Source: Parietaria judaica (taxonomy: Eukaryota; Streptophyta; Magnoliopsida; Rosales; Urticaceae). Taken from it: a stretch of DNA of 64,000 nucleotides. Positions 37,621 through 51,160 of the stretch are shown piece after piece. The notes under the pieces are model-generated. The model was not told the origin of the DNA, did not search any database, and worked only from the letters and a program-made list of their open reading frames with translations. Both the position numbers and the translations under genes were made by a program. The DNA lies in the NCBI GenBank assembly GCA_954871525.1, contig OX940865.1, positions 19,142,420-19,206,419 of the forward strand, given 5' to 3'. Position 1 is the first letter of the stretch, and each line of letters begins with the position of its first letter.

Positions 37621-38260
37621 ACCGTTAGTTGACCCGTGAAATTAGGAGAATTCATACATAAGGCCCAAAAATTTACTTTACTTAGGGCCCCGACAAAATA
37701 CGAAAAACTCAAGGCCGACCTTGCTGACTTTGCATATCTCTTGAAGACTATATAAGAAAAAAATAAGAAAAGATAAAGAAAAAAATAATGTACAACCAAG
37801 ACAATCTGAGCTCGTATATACGTACAAATAACGGACATGCTGATAAAGGGTTTGCTCATTAGATAATGCGAGTACATTGCAAGTTGCAACTGATCAATAA
37901 ATATTATACCCTATGAAATAATATATATTACATAAATTTATATTAGGGATGGATAGTATAGATAAAAGTTACCGTTGCGTTCTACATGTCTGCTCACAAG
38001 TCACACCCCATGTGCCAGTGGTCCACCCCTTAAATTATTAGCGGCATAAACATTTAAGTTATAATCATATATCGAAGATAAAATCAATGGCAGTACCATT
38101 AAAATACCAACTACACATGTCTCACTCCCAAATTGTTAAAAACCTTCAAATTTTCAAAAAAATTTTGTTCTCGATTTTACCTTTATTTTATTTTTATTTT
38201 TAACCTTTAGAATGCTTAATTTAGGTCTCTATTTTTAATGATTCTATCACAACTTCATTC

Positions 38261-38916
38261 TAGGGGTGTACAGAAAAAAACTCTAAACCGTATCTAAAAC
38301 TGATGACATTAATTTATCGATTTTTTCCCTACTGAAAATTTATGCTTTTTTTAGAATATAAAAAAAATACGGTTTAAACCGCTACCGCTTTTTGCTAAAT
38401 AGTAGCGGTTACGGTTTTAACGGTAAAAATGCTACCGATTAACCTGATAATAAATTTATTTTTTATATATATATTTAAAAATAGATAAATGTAGACTTTT
38501 AGCATTTAATATCTATATAACAATGTTTTGACATGAATTTTGTCATTGATTCATTCAGTCTTATTTTATTTTGAACAATTTTTGTTGTTATTGCAATTAT
38601 TTCTTCCCCTTTGAATAAGAATGAATAAAAGCCGGAATAGAATTGGCTCCAAATTATTTCATCGATTGTGTTTTTTTTTTACTTAGATTATGTAACATTA
38701 ATTTGATTTTTCAAATATATGATCATATATTGCGTTTTGTAGTTAAAATCGAATTTAAACAGAACTTAAACCAATATATCGGTAAGTGGTAAAATTGGTT
38801 TTAAAATTCAATAGCGGGGCTTTCGGTTCTAAAATTGAAAAAAAAAAAACCAAAAATGCGGTAATTTGTATAAATACTTATGAAAACCGAACTGAAGACT
38901 CATTTGTTCATCCATA
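38261..38916. mobile_element. 656-bp hAT-type MITE with perfect 8-bp target duplication
   Basis: Starts TAGGGGTGTACAG and ends TTGTTCATCCATA (imperfect inverted termini). Flanks CTTCATTC at 38253-38260 and CTTCATTC at 38917-38924 match exactly. Internal ACCGCTACCG and CGGTTTTAAC words are frequent. Non-coding. Confidence 0.8.
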
Positions 38917-39215
38917 CTTCATTCTTCACAATGTCGTTAGATTGTTAATATATATTTATTACTGACATAAGTACTTAAAAACTTCTCTATTTCACGTAGC
39001 TTCTTCAAGTATCTAAGACCTTAATTAATATATAGTTTAATGTAAGGCTAAATATATACTAACACATTTTTTATTATATTTTTAGATCTATCACTTATTC
39101 AAAAATATTATGAAGTGACTAAGAAGACAGTACTTAATAAGGCTAAATATATTTTAATACTTAACTAAAAATATAGTACCACTACCACATATGTACTATC
39201 AGACCGTAATATATA

Positions 39216-40724
<1,509 letters not shown>

Positions 40725-41268
40725 GGCTTAGCTCTCTGGTTTCCGGGGGTTTTAGCTTCAATGGTGACTTGACCTTGAAGGAGTTCGGTTGTGTTTGGGC
40801 ACGACATTGCTGATACGAATATAAAACGACATAAACTGACGTGTCGTTCGACGGGGCAGTGGCAACAATCATTGAAAACGACGAAGATACATGTCCTGCA
40901 ATATGCACAAAGGATAATAGCAGCAAAAGGAACTAGTATCACATGTATCAGCAAATATCAAAGTTTTTTTTTTTTTTTTTTTTAATGAAAAACTACCTAA
41001 ATTAAGTGAAATACTAGTTTCGTCCATTTTTTTTAAAAAAGAAAGCTTTGATAGCACAAAATTTGCATGGAGGTAACACAAGTGTCCCTCTATTAGTTTC
41101 TTGCGATAGAAGTTGAACGGTGAATTAACGTTTTTTTAAGTGTAAATGGATAGAGTTACTACTTTATAGAGATTGGGTATTATTGATTACTCGCGCTATT
41201 TGCTGTGATGAACGGCCACCGCCCCTGCCAGTGGATGTAGAATTTGCTCAATTGGCTTTGTTTATATT

Positions 41269-41805
41269 TAGGCCGGCTAACCAGTCAGGCTTATTTTTTC
41301 TTTCACTATTTTGTATATCCTTAATCTGATTCCGGTTAGTCATGTTTTAATAATCTTAGTCTATTTTTAAAAATTGGTTAACCTAATTTCCGGTTATCAA
41401 AATATGATTAACCTGTTTAGTAACCTTAACCCGTCTTTCTTTTAATATAACATTCAACACAAGTTATCGCAACTAAAATACATATCGGTCCAAAATAAAT
41501 TGCAAATACCGGTCTACTGTAGTTTATACATAAATCCAAAAAGTACAACAATTATAAATAATACTAGTTAATTTAATCTTAAAATATTTAAATAAAAAAA
41601 ATAATATTAAAACCCGTTATAAAAACCGGTTACAAAAATAACATGTTTTGAAAAATATATAACATGTAACCTTATCATGTTTGAAACCGGATACGGTTAT
41701 AACCTTAATATGTTTTTAAAATAGTTCGGTTACGGTTATTTTAAACCGGGTAATTTTTTTGTTACAGTTTTAAACTTCGGTTACCGATTTTTTCGCACAC
41801 CCCTA
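41269..41805. mobile_element. 537-bp degraded hAT-type MITE
   Basis: Starts TAGGCCGGCTAACCAG and ends CGCACACCCCTA. Flanks TTTATATT and GCTATATT agree at 6 of 8 positions. Internal CGGTTA/TAACCGG words are dense. Its right end abuts the truncated sulfotransferase fragment. Confidence 0.6.
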
Positions 41806-42095
41806 GCTATATTGCACCATTTCGGCAATGCGAATGAGATCGTGCGGGGTTTTAAGTGACCAATGGCGTTTCGGATGGCGTGTAGATGTGGAAGTTAACG
41901 ACGTTATTGAAATAAACTGTACTAGATCCAACTCCAAGAACCCTTTTGTATAAGTTGACAGGGGTTTTGGTCCAACCTCTGGCTTTGGGGAGTTGGGAAA
42001 GATCAACCAAGTCACTAATCTTTCCCTTTTTTTTTTTTCATTATTCTGATCTTCTTGTGTTCTTTCGGTCTTCAAAGGGAAGTTTTAGCAGTGCC
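41806..42095 (-). pseudogene. N-terminal sulfotransferase fragment
   Basis: Minus-strand translation gives a SOT N-terminus (DLVDLSQLPKARGWTKTPVNLYK), then a loosely matching segment, then YTPSETPLVT and a shifted KTPHDLI, corresponding to NRxxYxPxxTPLLTKNPHEL of the intact SOT3. The PAPS loop that should lie between these two parts is deleted, there are frame breaks, and nothing of the remaining two thirds is present. The fragment ends where the MITE at 41269-41805 begins, so that insertion or a linked deletion removed the rest. Confidence 0.75.
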
Positions 42096-42495
42096 TGAGC
42101 CACTACTGAATTTACTATTAATGGAAAATAATTTTGAAATTACTAAGGTTTAGGAGCTCCATTTTTATAGATTGCCATAGAAAAATCTAGGCACTATAGA
42201 TTAACATGTAACAATAACATGATAATTTATAAGTACGATCTAGTAGACTAAAAATAGAAAATTGAAGTTGTAATATACTTGTTACAATTACTAAAGGATT
42301 CTGTGTTGTGCTCGATAAGATTGTAAAATAATAAAGATCAAGTTTAAAATTTGAAATATATTTAGGTAAAATTAGAAATGGAAAACATCAAAATTTAAGA
42401 TAAGAGCTTTATATAAAGCTTGAACAATGAGTTACACTTACAATAGGGTAATCTCTTGATCTATTTTATTCAAAATACATAACAAATAGTGAAGC
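42096..42495. other. Spacer between SOT fragment and SOT2
   Basis: AT-rich; nothing recognised beyond possible 3' untranslated sequence of SOT2. Confidence 0.5.
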
Positions 42496-43513
42496 TTAGA
42501 TCATGTAGTTAAAGGTTAAACCCGAACCGCACAACTTTTCCGCGATCACCTTGTTCACACGATCAACCATGCTCGGACTAAGATGGTTGACCCAATCTCC
42601 CACTTCCCCTTTTCTAAAGAATATTTTGTTTTCCATCTTCGAATTCTCAAGCTTCTCATTCTTGCTCACATCCAATTCCTTCAGTTTCTTCAAGCTACAA
42701 AGTTCGATTATCTCCTCAACCACACTGTTACTCCTCCTCCGGCGAGAACGGAAACCCTAGAAACTTGGCGATCTTCTTCACTGCGGAAAGTGTGTCCTCC
42801 AACATGTCCTCGTAATTCAAGAACAACACCTTCTCCGGCCTCTCTAAGCTTGCTCTCCAAAACCCTAGAACATGACTCCAGAATTGCCCGAACCAGCTCT
42901 CGCCCGCGCAAAAAACGTCGACACAGTCATCCATCGACCATTCGCCGGAGTGGCGCCGCGGGTGGACACGGTTTGCAAAGTTCCAGAAGGAGGTGATGGT
43001 GTCAGGAGGGTTTCGTGCGACGTACACGATCCGAGTGCCGCCTGGGCCCTTGATCTCGTCTGTGAGCGACGCGTAGGGCATGTGCGTTGAAACCAGTCTC
43101 GGCGCGCTCATGGTGCTCAGGCTAGGTAATAACACGGGTATGAAAAAGAATGCCTGCTCGAGTGAGAACACGAGCTGCTGGGCGTTTTTGGTGAGAAGAG
43201 GGCTGCTCGATGGTGGGTAGCTAGCGCGGTTAATGATGGAAAACGTGAGAGATTTCAGCCAAGTGGTGCCGGTTTTCGGGTTTGAGGCTAAGATGATGTC
43301 TTGGTCTTGAGCTTTTGAATTGCTGCTGAAACGCGATGACTCCGCGGAGGACGTCGTGTGGGAACCAACAGCCTTGATACAGCGTGACGCTGGGTTTCAG
43401 CCAGCCATTCGCCTTAGGAAGCTGGGAAATAAGATCGAGCAAGTCACTGTTTCCTTCTTGATTATCCTTGTTGCTGGATGATATCAAGTATCAACAACTT
43501 GTCTTCACTCATT
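42496..43513 (-). pseudogene. Cytosolic sulfotransferase SOT2, three frame breaks
   Basis: The minus-strand copy begins MSEDKLL at 43513 and ends NYMI at 42496. Three lesions break the frame: a small direct duplication near 43485-43495 (TTGATAC/TTGATAT), an extra base in an A run at about 43331-43334 (AAAA before GCTCAAGA), and an extra G in the GGAGGAGGAG run at about 42731-42740. Reading across them shows the SOT order: QLPKANGWLKPSVTLYQGCWFP, KTGTTWLKSLTFS (PAPS loop), STHMPYASL, YVARNPPDTITSFWNF, and RKGEVGDWVNHLSPSM. No single ORF covers the fold, so it is inactive. It is about as close to SOT1 as to SOT3 by eye. Confidence 0.88.
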
Positions 43514-45315
43514 TTGCTAGATACCAGGTTACTCAATAATATGATAAAAGAGATAGGATATATAATTATGAGTAGAGATAAGGATATATTACTCAGTTTG
43601 TCTTTAGTCATTCAGAAATACAGCCTTTACTTGTGCAAAAGCGCCAGTAAAGCGTAATACTTTTACCAAACTTCGCGCCGGTTAAATAGTTTAGCTCTAT
43701 GACTCTGGAGTTCATTAGCGGCATGCCGGTATCACTAATAACGCGTTATTTTAATTTACGTCAGCAAAATCCAGTTTAACCAGCCCGTTTCACTTGACGA
43801 TGTCAGGACAATGTTATTATAATTATAGTAAAATCTTCATAAATTAATAACGTCGATTGAATAATATTTTTTGTTTCAATTAAATTAACTTTCATTCACT
43901 TTCAACTTATCGTTATTGACCGAAAAGTCCTTTATTTTTTGAATATTTGCATACGAAAACCATGCTCGATACGTACCTCATTTTTTGCCTCGAAAAATCA
44001 CGATAAAAATAAAGCAACAACGATTTAAGAAAAAACTTATCGAGAACCTCATTTCCAGCGATAATCGAACGATAATCGCGATTACTCCAACTGCCGATGC
44101 CTCCAAAATTCAAATAATATATAAATATTAAAAAAAAAATCTCATATCGAGTTGAATCGACCTTCGGATGGTCGGATTTCTATAGAGAATAAAGTAGGTA
44201 TATGTATAGTTAATGGTAAAGTAAGTGTAGTGGGTTGGCACGTCGATCGAGTGAAGACAAAATATTGATTTGAGATCAAATTTTGACCCCACGAAATAGT
44301 AAATATTATATAAATAGTTAACCTTACACAAATATATAAGTACAAATTCGATGATATTTTTATAAAAATAAAATAAAATTTAATCAATACGAACAAATCG
44401 TACATAAAAGCATCTCCAAAAAATTTGAAAAAGAAAAAATAAATGTGACAAAAGAATTATGATTATAATTTGAATATAAAAGTGAGATTTTTTTATACAT
44501 AGTTTATATATATTTGAGTCACAAACGACTTAGATGACGTTTGGTTAACTGGTCTGGGAAACCATTTTTACAATTTGGTTTGGGAAATCAGTCTCAGAGT
44601 TTAGTCTACCAAATCAGTTTGGGAGTTTGATTTTTGAAACAAGTTTGGTTAGTCTTTTGTTAATCCGAGGTTGAATTTAAATGAAAAAAATACAATAAAA
44701 TACAATTTATGTTACTAAAAAGAAAGTATGTTTTTTTAAAAATAATATATATTAATATTATGTCTAAAAATATTTGTCATAATACAAAAATTACTCATAT
44801 TTCATGACTCTAATTACATGTTTAAATGATGTAATATAAAGTTGTAAATATTTCGTTTATGGGGTTTATATCATTGTAATAAAGTTAGTATTTAATAATA
44901 TACATAATTTAAATATATTTGTTAATATGATAGTAATATCATTAAAAAATATAATTATATATAAAAATGATTTTAACAATTTATTATATGAGTTAATTTC
45001 ATAGTTAATATCTTATTATAAATAATATAATAATATTACAGAATGATAATATATTATTATTATTGTTTTATTTTGTACGATTGAAGACTAAAGACACAAA
45101 ACAACTTCAAGTCGTTTTTTGTTTTCCTTCATTAATATCTATAGCATTTAAAGTCTAAGTCTAAGTTGACGAAATGGATACACAGAAATAGAAAAATGTA
45201 AAGTCTATAGCAAGATTTAAATACATATGTATAATATATATATATATATATTTCTACTAATATCTAAGATAGAAAGTATAATGTGTTAAATAGAACACAT
45301 AATATTTTGGAGTTT
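43514..45315. other. Upstream region of SOT2, no gene
   Basis: AT-rich with no recognised ORF. A segment around 44525-44660 carries GTTTGG words and may be a degraded MITE. The region ends where the gypsy-type element begins. Confidence 0.5.
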
Positions 45316-45419
45316 TGTTGGAAGATGTGTTAGAATTGGTATTATGGGTATTTGTATTAAGGCCCAACCAGGAAAAAATTGTCTTGGGTGTCTGTTTCTT
45401 GAACTGGAGATGTTGCGGG

Positions 45420-46081
45420 TAGGGGGTGTAACCGGAGCGGATATCCGGTTTTTCGGAATTATCTGAATCCGGATCCGAAAAACCGGATATCTGAAAATAG
45501 GTATCCGGATCCGGATCCGAAAAACCGGATATCCGGAAATTTCCGGATATCCGAAAATCCGGATATCTGTTTTCAAAACCCGGATCCGGTTTTTATTTAT
45601 TAAAAAAAAAAGTTAATTTTAACGACTAAAAAACCCGTACAAGTCTACATATTTTCCTGTTGTCCAAAAAACCGAACAAATCTAATACATATTATCACAT
45701 AATACATATAAAATTAAAAATGCATTCAAATCCCCGTCTTCATTCCGCACCATCTTTTCTTCATTCCCGTGCATCATCAAGTGTCAACATCATCATCAAC
45801 TGCGAAAGATATGACAATTAAAAAAAAAAGCATTACAAATAAATAAGTACTCCTAACATAAAATAAATAAAATAAAATAATTAAAATATTAAAAAAAACC
45901 GGGTTTTAAACCGGATTCGGGTATCCGGATTTTTAAATACCAAAACCCTTATCCGTATCCGATTTCAAATCCGGATCCGGATATCCGTATCTAGATTTTG
46001 GATTCGGATTCGGATTTTAAAATCGGATGCGGGTGCGAATGCGGATTTAAAACCGGATTCCGGGTTTTAATTACAGCCCTA
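45420..46081. mobile_element. 662-bp hAT-type MITE nested in the 5' LTR
   Basis: Starts TAGGGGGTGTAACCGG and ends AATTACAGCCCTA. Flanks GTTGCGGG (45412-45419) and TTTGCGGG (46082-46089) form an 8-bp target duplication with one mismatch. It splits an LTR repeat unit: sequence left of it (GTGTCTGTTTCTTGAACTGG) and right of it (TGCGGGTGTGAAATT) join into the unit seen intact elsewhere. The ends are packed with GGATATCCGG, GGATCCGG and CCGGATAT palindromes. Non-coding. Confidence 0.85.
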
Positions 46082-46990
46082 TTTGCGGGTGTGAAATTAA
46101 TTCACGAATTCATCGCACCGGAACGGAAGAATCCGCACCCGCAAACGTCAAAAAAGGGAGATAATTATTAAACGGAAAAATCAATTAATTAATAAAACAC
46201 ACCCCGGGTGTCCGTTTTCAGAACCGGAATATGATGCAGCTGTAGAATTGATTCACGAATTTATCGTACCGAAACAGAAGAATCCGCACCCGCGTGGAAG
46301 AATCCGAACCCGCAAACGTAAAAAATGGGAGATAATTATGAAAAGGAATTATCCATTTAATTAAGAAAACTCACCCCATGTGTCCGTTTCCATAATCGGA
46401 AGATGTTGCGGGTGCGAAATTGATTCACAATTTTATCGCACCGGAAAGGAAGAATCCGAACCCTTTTGGAAGAATCCGCCCCCGCAAACGTAAAAAAAAG
46501 GAGATAATAATTAAATAGAAAAACCATTTAATTAATAAAATCACCCCGGGTGTCCGTTTCCCGAACTAGAAGATGCTGCGGATGTGAAATTGATTAACGA
46601 ATTTATCGCACCGGAACGGAAGAATCCGCACCCGCGTGGAAGTGTCCACACCCGCAAACGTCAAAAAAGGGAAATAATAATTAAATGGAAAAACCATTTA
46701 ATTAATAAAACTCATCGCGTGTCCGTTTCCAGAAACGGAAGATGGTGCGGGTGCAAAATTGATTCACGAATTTATCGCACCGATACGGAAGAATCCGCCC
46801 GCAAACATCAAAAAAGGGAGATAATAATTAAATGGAAAACCCATTTAATTAATAAAACTCAACCGGGTGTCTGTTTCCTGAACCGAAAGATGTTGCAGGT
46901 GCAAAATTGATTCACAAATTTATCGCACCAGAACAGAAGAATCCGCACCCCCGAGGAAGAATCCGCACCATCAAACCCAAAAAGAGCAAA
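46082..46990 (+). repeat. Minisatellite, about six units of 150-172 bp, in the 5' LTR
   Basis: Each unit runs GAAGATGTTGCGGGTGCGAA, then TTTATCGCACCGGAACGGAA, GAATCCGCACCCGC, CAAACGTCAAAAAAGGGAG and an AATTAAT-rich tail. Units carry one or two copies of the GAATCCGCACCC word, which explains the length variation. The 3' LTR has a single unit at about 49895-50085. Confidence 0.9.
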
Positions 46991-47534
46991 AAATAAATAT
47001 CTTTAAATCTGAGGGGCTGAAACAAGCAATTTATAATTTCTTAAGGTCCCTGTACCATCCTATAAATAGAAGCTTCATTTTTTAATCAAAATGGTAACTC
47101 ATTCCAACGCTTTCTATAGCTATAAAACTCTCATTCTCTTATATGTATATATATATATATGTATAGTAAAATAGTCGACCAATGTTGAGGGTCGGATGTG
47201 AATATAGGTACCCGTTCCCGTTCCCCTGACTTGTTTTTTTTTTTCTGTATTCTATAGACGGGGAAACTAGCTAGAGCGGAAGCGCTACAGAAATATCTAG
47301 GCCCGATTGTCGAGCTGTCTCCGGTTCTCTATGGTCCCTTACCTATATCCAAAGTGTTAGGACTTTTGCGGTAACGGTTCGGAGGATCTTGTTTCGGTTC
47401 GACAATAAAATGGATAGTCCGATCCAACAGATTGTAGAGTCGAAGACCAAGAAAAGTCAATAGAAAACAATGGGCCCGGCCCAAGTTCCGCAATTGGGCC
47501 CCTACAGTGTTTGATAAAATTTTTAGCATCAACA

Positions 47535-48560
47535 TTTTGGCGCTATAAGGAGGGGCTTCCGACAAGTTCAAGCCTCGAGTCCTTCACAGCACATCCAACG
47601 ACCTTAGAACCATCCTAGTGGATCAACGATCTCGGAACCATCGCTCCTCATCAAATAAAGGAAAATCACGTCATCAACGAGATCTCCGCCACGCAACCGC
47701 TAAGACAATGAAGCCTCTCACTATGCGAACCTCTTTACTATGGCTCAACACCACGGAGCCATCTTGGTCGCCTCAACAACCTATTCACGACCTTTCTCCA
47801 TTCTCAGAAATGTCGATTCATTCAACAGAGAGCACGACGCCTCACCCCCCAACAATCGTCGCCCAAAACACGCGGGCTGAAGTGTACACACGCCAAACCT
47901 GAGTGCACATTCGACCAGAAACAAGCGTGCTTAGATCCTGGGAACGACAAACAGGACACGCAAATGGCGCGGATTGAAGATTCATTATTTTGAGTGATAG
48001 GGCTAGTCTCCAAACGCCTTGGATACGACATCATCGTTGAAGAAGTCCTCGGTGAAGACATGGTTCTGGCAGAGCAAAAGCAGAGGGGTGACCCTGAGAT
48101 TTAACGATCACCAGCCCTGGATAACGTCCAACCACATAGACCTACACAGTCCCAAACGACAAGAAGATCGGCCTTTGTCCGACTCGGTAGAGAAGAGCAA
48201 GTAGCAGAAAATAGAAAAGCTCGAAGACTCAGCCAACAACAACGCACGAACGCCGAAATGCGCCAAGAAGACGTGCAGGACCTCGGTGACTACCTCAACC
48301 ACCCTGTTGAAAGTGAAGATCTAAGATAACGCATTAATCGCCGACGCAAACCTTCCTGCCACTGAAGCTACCAAGATTACGACAACGACAACGACGAGAT
48401 GAGGCTGTCGGGAAGACCTAATTATCCGCAGAATGTCCCGGCACGCTAAGCAATAGGGAACGAGATTGTCATCACGATACCATCCCCGGCGACGACACTA
48501 GCAAGCAAAGTCGGGCTAGGAGACGTCGTCCATGCACTAGAGACAAAGGTTCAAGACCTC
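47535..48560 (+). other. Leader of the gypsy-type element
   Basis: Between the 5' LTR and the gag relic lies about 1 kb with CGACGA-rich, degenerate sequence and several short frames. No domain recognised; it may be the eroded 5' part of gag. Confidence 0.5.
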
Positions 48561-49136
48561 ATGGCAGGCAAAGATGCGAGCCCGGCCGTCCGAAGCTTAA
48601 TCAAAGGAACCCTCTCCCCCTTCGCTGACCACCTACTCACGGAAGACATCGTCGGAGACCTCTGCTTCCTGCCAAATCTCGTCTACAACTGGACCATCGA
48701 CTCCACGTACCAACTTGTCCAATACCAGCAATTGATGCGAGTAAAAAAGTGCTTTGCTTCCATGATATTTCAAGCGTCCTGCCTCATCCTTGCGGGTCTC
48801 GTCTTTGAATGTTACCAGCGACCCCTGAAGGGCTCCATAGGATCCTTTGAAGAATTGAAATAGCGTTTCATCCCTCATTTCGCAAGTTCGCTGATGCAGC
48901 GGAAAGAAAAGTCTTACTTGTGGTCCCTCAAGCAGCAAGAAGATAAAACCCTCCAAGGCTACCTCAATAGGTTCATCGAAGAAGCGAACAAGGTCGCCGA
49001 CTACATTGATAATGACGTCATCATCCATGTGATCGATGGCCTACTAGAAAGAGACTTCACACGATTCCTCGTCACGAAGAGGCCGACGTCCATGGCAGAA
49101 CTAATGGCGAGAACGGAACAACACATCTCAGTATAA
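48561..49136 (+). pseudogene. Gypsy-type gag relic
   Basis: Two stretches in the same frame, 48561-48863 and 48894-49136, are separated by one TAG at 48861-48863. Together they show the retrotransposon gag pattern: a hydrophobic ASMIFQASCL segment, SFEELKxRFIPHF, the QQEDKTLQGYLNRFIEEANKV core, and the AELMARTEQHI tail typical of plant gypsy gag. The zinc knuckle and all of pol are missing. The element could move only with enzymes supplied by a relative. Confidence 0.8.
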
Positions 49137-49894
49137 GAATACTTAAAAAACTGAAGCATGACTAACCAAGGAAGTCGGCGCCAAGACAATACCAAGATCG
49201 GTGACGACGAGCACATAGAAAGAAGTCACGACAATAGTTAGGCTCGGGTAGCCAAGAGGAACAACCAAAACGATTGGAGAAGTTGTGGAAGGATACGAAC
49301 TTCACTCCTCTACTGACATCGCTGAATAAGATCCTCAGCCTCCATGGAGACAAGTTTGTCCCCCTAGGCCAATGATAAACTCTTAAAGAGAGAAGAGCCG
49401 ATACTGCGAGTTTCACTAGGATCACTGGCACACGACGACCCAATGTTGGAATCTTAAGAAACAGATCGAGGAACTAATCCAGGACGGACAACTCAACGAA
49501 TTCGTGAAGAAGATGACGATGAGAAACGTGATGACGTATTTTACATATGCCATCTATTCAGATGCTAATCTCGCTAGTATATGATTATGGTCGCTTACCT
49601 AGGAATGAATAGTGCTAATTAACGTTAATCTTATATAATTATCTTGGGATTATATATAGAGAATCTTAATTCAATGTTTATCATTAGTTCTTTAACTTTT
49701 CTATCGTGTTTAGTCATCACAATTAGTCTATTGTGAGGAAGTTTGACTATCACAAATAAAGAACTTCAAAGGTCTATGGTCTAGATTAGAAATGTGAATT
49801 TCTAAGGCGTGAACGACCATTGATGAACTTAATCACATTACTGAGGTGATCTATTACCGGATCATAGTGTTGTCCATGTATTGTTAAATCTATC
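49137..49894 (+). other. Internal spacer of the gypsy-type element
   Basis: About 750 bp between the gag relic and the 3' LTR with no recognised pol sequence. This is where several kilobases of pol would be expected in an autonomous element. Confidence 0.6.
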
Positions 49895-50205
49895 AGGTAT
49901 GGAGAATCCGCACCCGCAAACGTCAAAAAAGGAAGATAATAATTAAATGAAAAAACCATTAATTAATAAAATTCACCCTTCGTATCCGTTTCCTGAACCG
50001 GAAGATGTTGCGGGTGCAAAATCGATTAACGAATTTATCTCACCGGAACGGAAGAATCCGCACCGGCAAACCCAAAAAGAGCAAAAAATAAATATCTTTA
50101 AATTCATGGGCTAAAACAAGCAATTTATAATTGCCTCAAGGTCCCTGGACCATCCTATAAATAATAGTTTCATTTCAATCATAACGGTAACTCATTCCAA
50201 CGCTC

Positions 50206-50273
<68 letters not shown>

Positions 50274-50626
50274 AAATTCTCGACTAATGTTGAGCGTCAA
50301 AGGTGAATAGGGAGGTATCCTATCCCGTTCCCCTGACTGGGTTTTTTCTGATTCTACGGATAGGGAAACTAGCTAGAGCGGAAGTGCTGCAGAAATCTCA
50401 AGGCCCGATTGTCGAGTTGTCTCCAGTTCTCTACGGTCCCTAACCTATATCCATAGTCTTAGGACTTTGTGGTCGGAGGATCTGGTTCCGGTTCGACAAT
50501 AAAACAGAGGGTCTGATCCAACAGATTGCAGAGTCGAAGCCCAAGAAAAGTCAATAGACACCGATGAGCACGGCCCAAGTTCCGCAAATGGGCGCTATAG
50601 TTTTGATCTAATTTTAAGCATCAACA
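49895..50626 (+). mobile_element. 3' LTR of the gypsy-type element
   Basis: Matches the 5' LTR from the GAATCCGCACCCGCAAACGTC word to the terminal AGCATCAACA. It has one minisatellite unit and a long (TA)n run at about 50206-50270 where the 5' LTR has a short one. Substitutions and small indels are frequent, so this insertion is old. Confidence 0.8.
50206..50270. repeat. (TA)n microsatellite in the 3' LTR
   Basis: About 32 TA units; the corresponding place in the 5' LTR (about 47140-47166) has a shorter, interrupted run. Confidence 0.95.
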
Positions 50627-50689
50627 AAACGGATATCAACAAATCTCAAATAAATATTTTATATTTATTTTATCATCAATTATTAATTT

Positions 50690-51160
50690 ACGTACGTATT
50701 CTATTCAAAATTGGCATCACACGACGATTGTATGCGATCCTCCTCGAGATTGATTATTACTTTGGAAAACTATAATATAATATATAATAACTACGATGAC
50801 TCTGTTATTGGACTATTTAAATAATGCACCTAATATTCGAAATATATAGTTACACCAAAATATTATAAAATGCAACCATGTGCTCCATCTGTTCATGTCT
50901 ATATATACGTTATATTATTGAAAATTTGAATAACAAAAGAGTTAATTAGTACTTAGAAAAAATATTTAGCAGTGACTTTATATAAAAAAAAAATTGAGAG
51001 CAATGTGCTCCTCGTCTCGTAGGACGGGCTAAAATTACCTCACGCAGCGTAATTTCTGATTACTGTCTCGTGTCATATTCTAAATTCCTTCACGTATTTT
51101 TTAACTCCTAGCCTAGGTTATAAAAAACATCGAACTAACTAATTGGTTTCATGGTTTTAA
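50690..51160. repeat. Second copy of the SOT1 upstream block
   Basis: Aligns with 33850-34150 plus 35310-35500. It continues without interruption across the point where the fold-back element sits in the other copy (AGTGACTTTATATAAAA then AAAAAATTGAGAGC). It implies a segmental duplication older than that insertion. No SOT coding sequence is directly adjacent here. Confidence 0.8.

Larger units (their letters stand above)
45316..50626 (+). mobile_element. Non-autonomous Ty3/gypsy-type LTR element, gag remnant only
   Basis: Two related LTRs (ends at 47534 and 50626, both AGCATCAACA) flank an internal region that holds a gag-like relic but no protease, reverse transcriptase or integrase. Directly after the 5' LTR comes TTTTGGCGCTATAAGG, resembling the TGGCGC-type primer site of gypsy elements. 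Shared LTR parts include GTAACTCATTCCAACGCT, CCCGTTCCCCTGACT and GGAAACTAGCTAGAGCGGAAG. The left boundary (about 45316, TGTTGGAAGATG) is uncertain, and the LTRs differ greatly in length because of a minisatellite expansion and a nested MITE in the 5' copy. Confidence 0.75.

Noticed and set aside
41100..41260. Minus-strand HPLAGAVAVHH-like translation, reminiscent of acyltransferases
   Set aside because: Too short, with stops directly after it and no supporting motif nearby.
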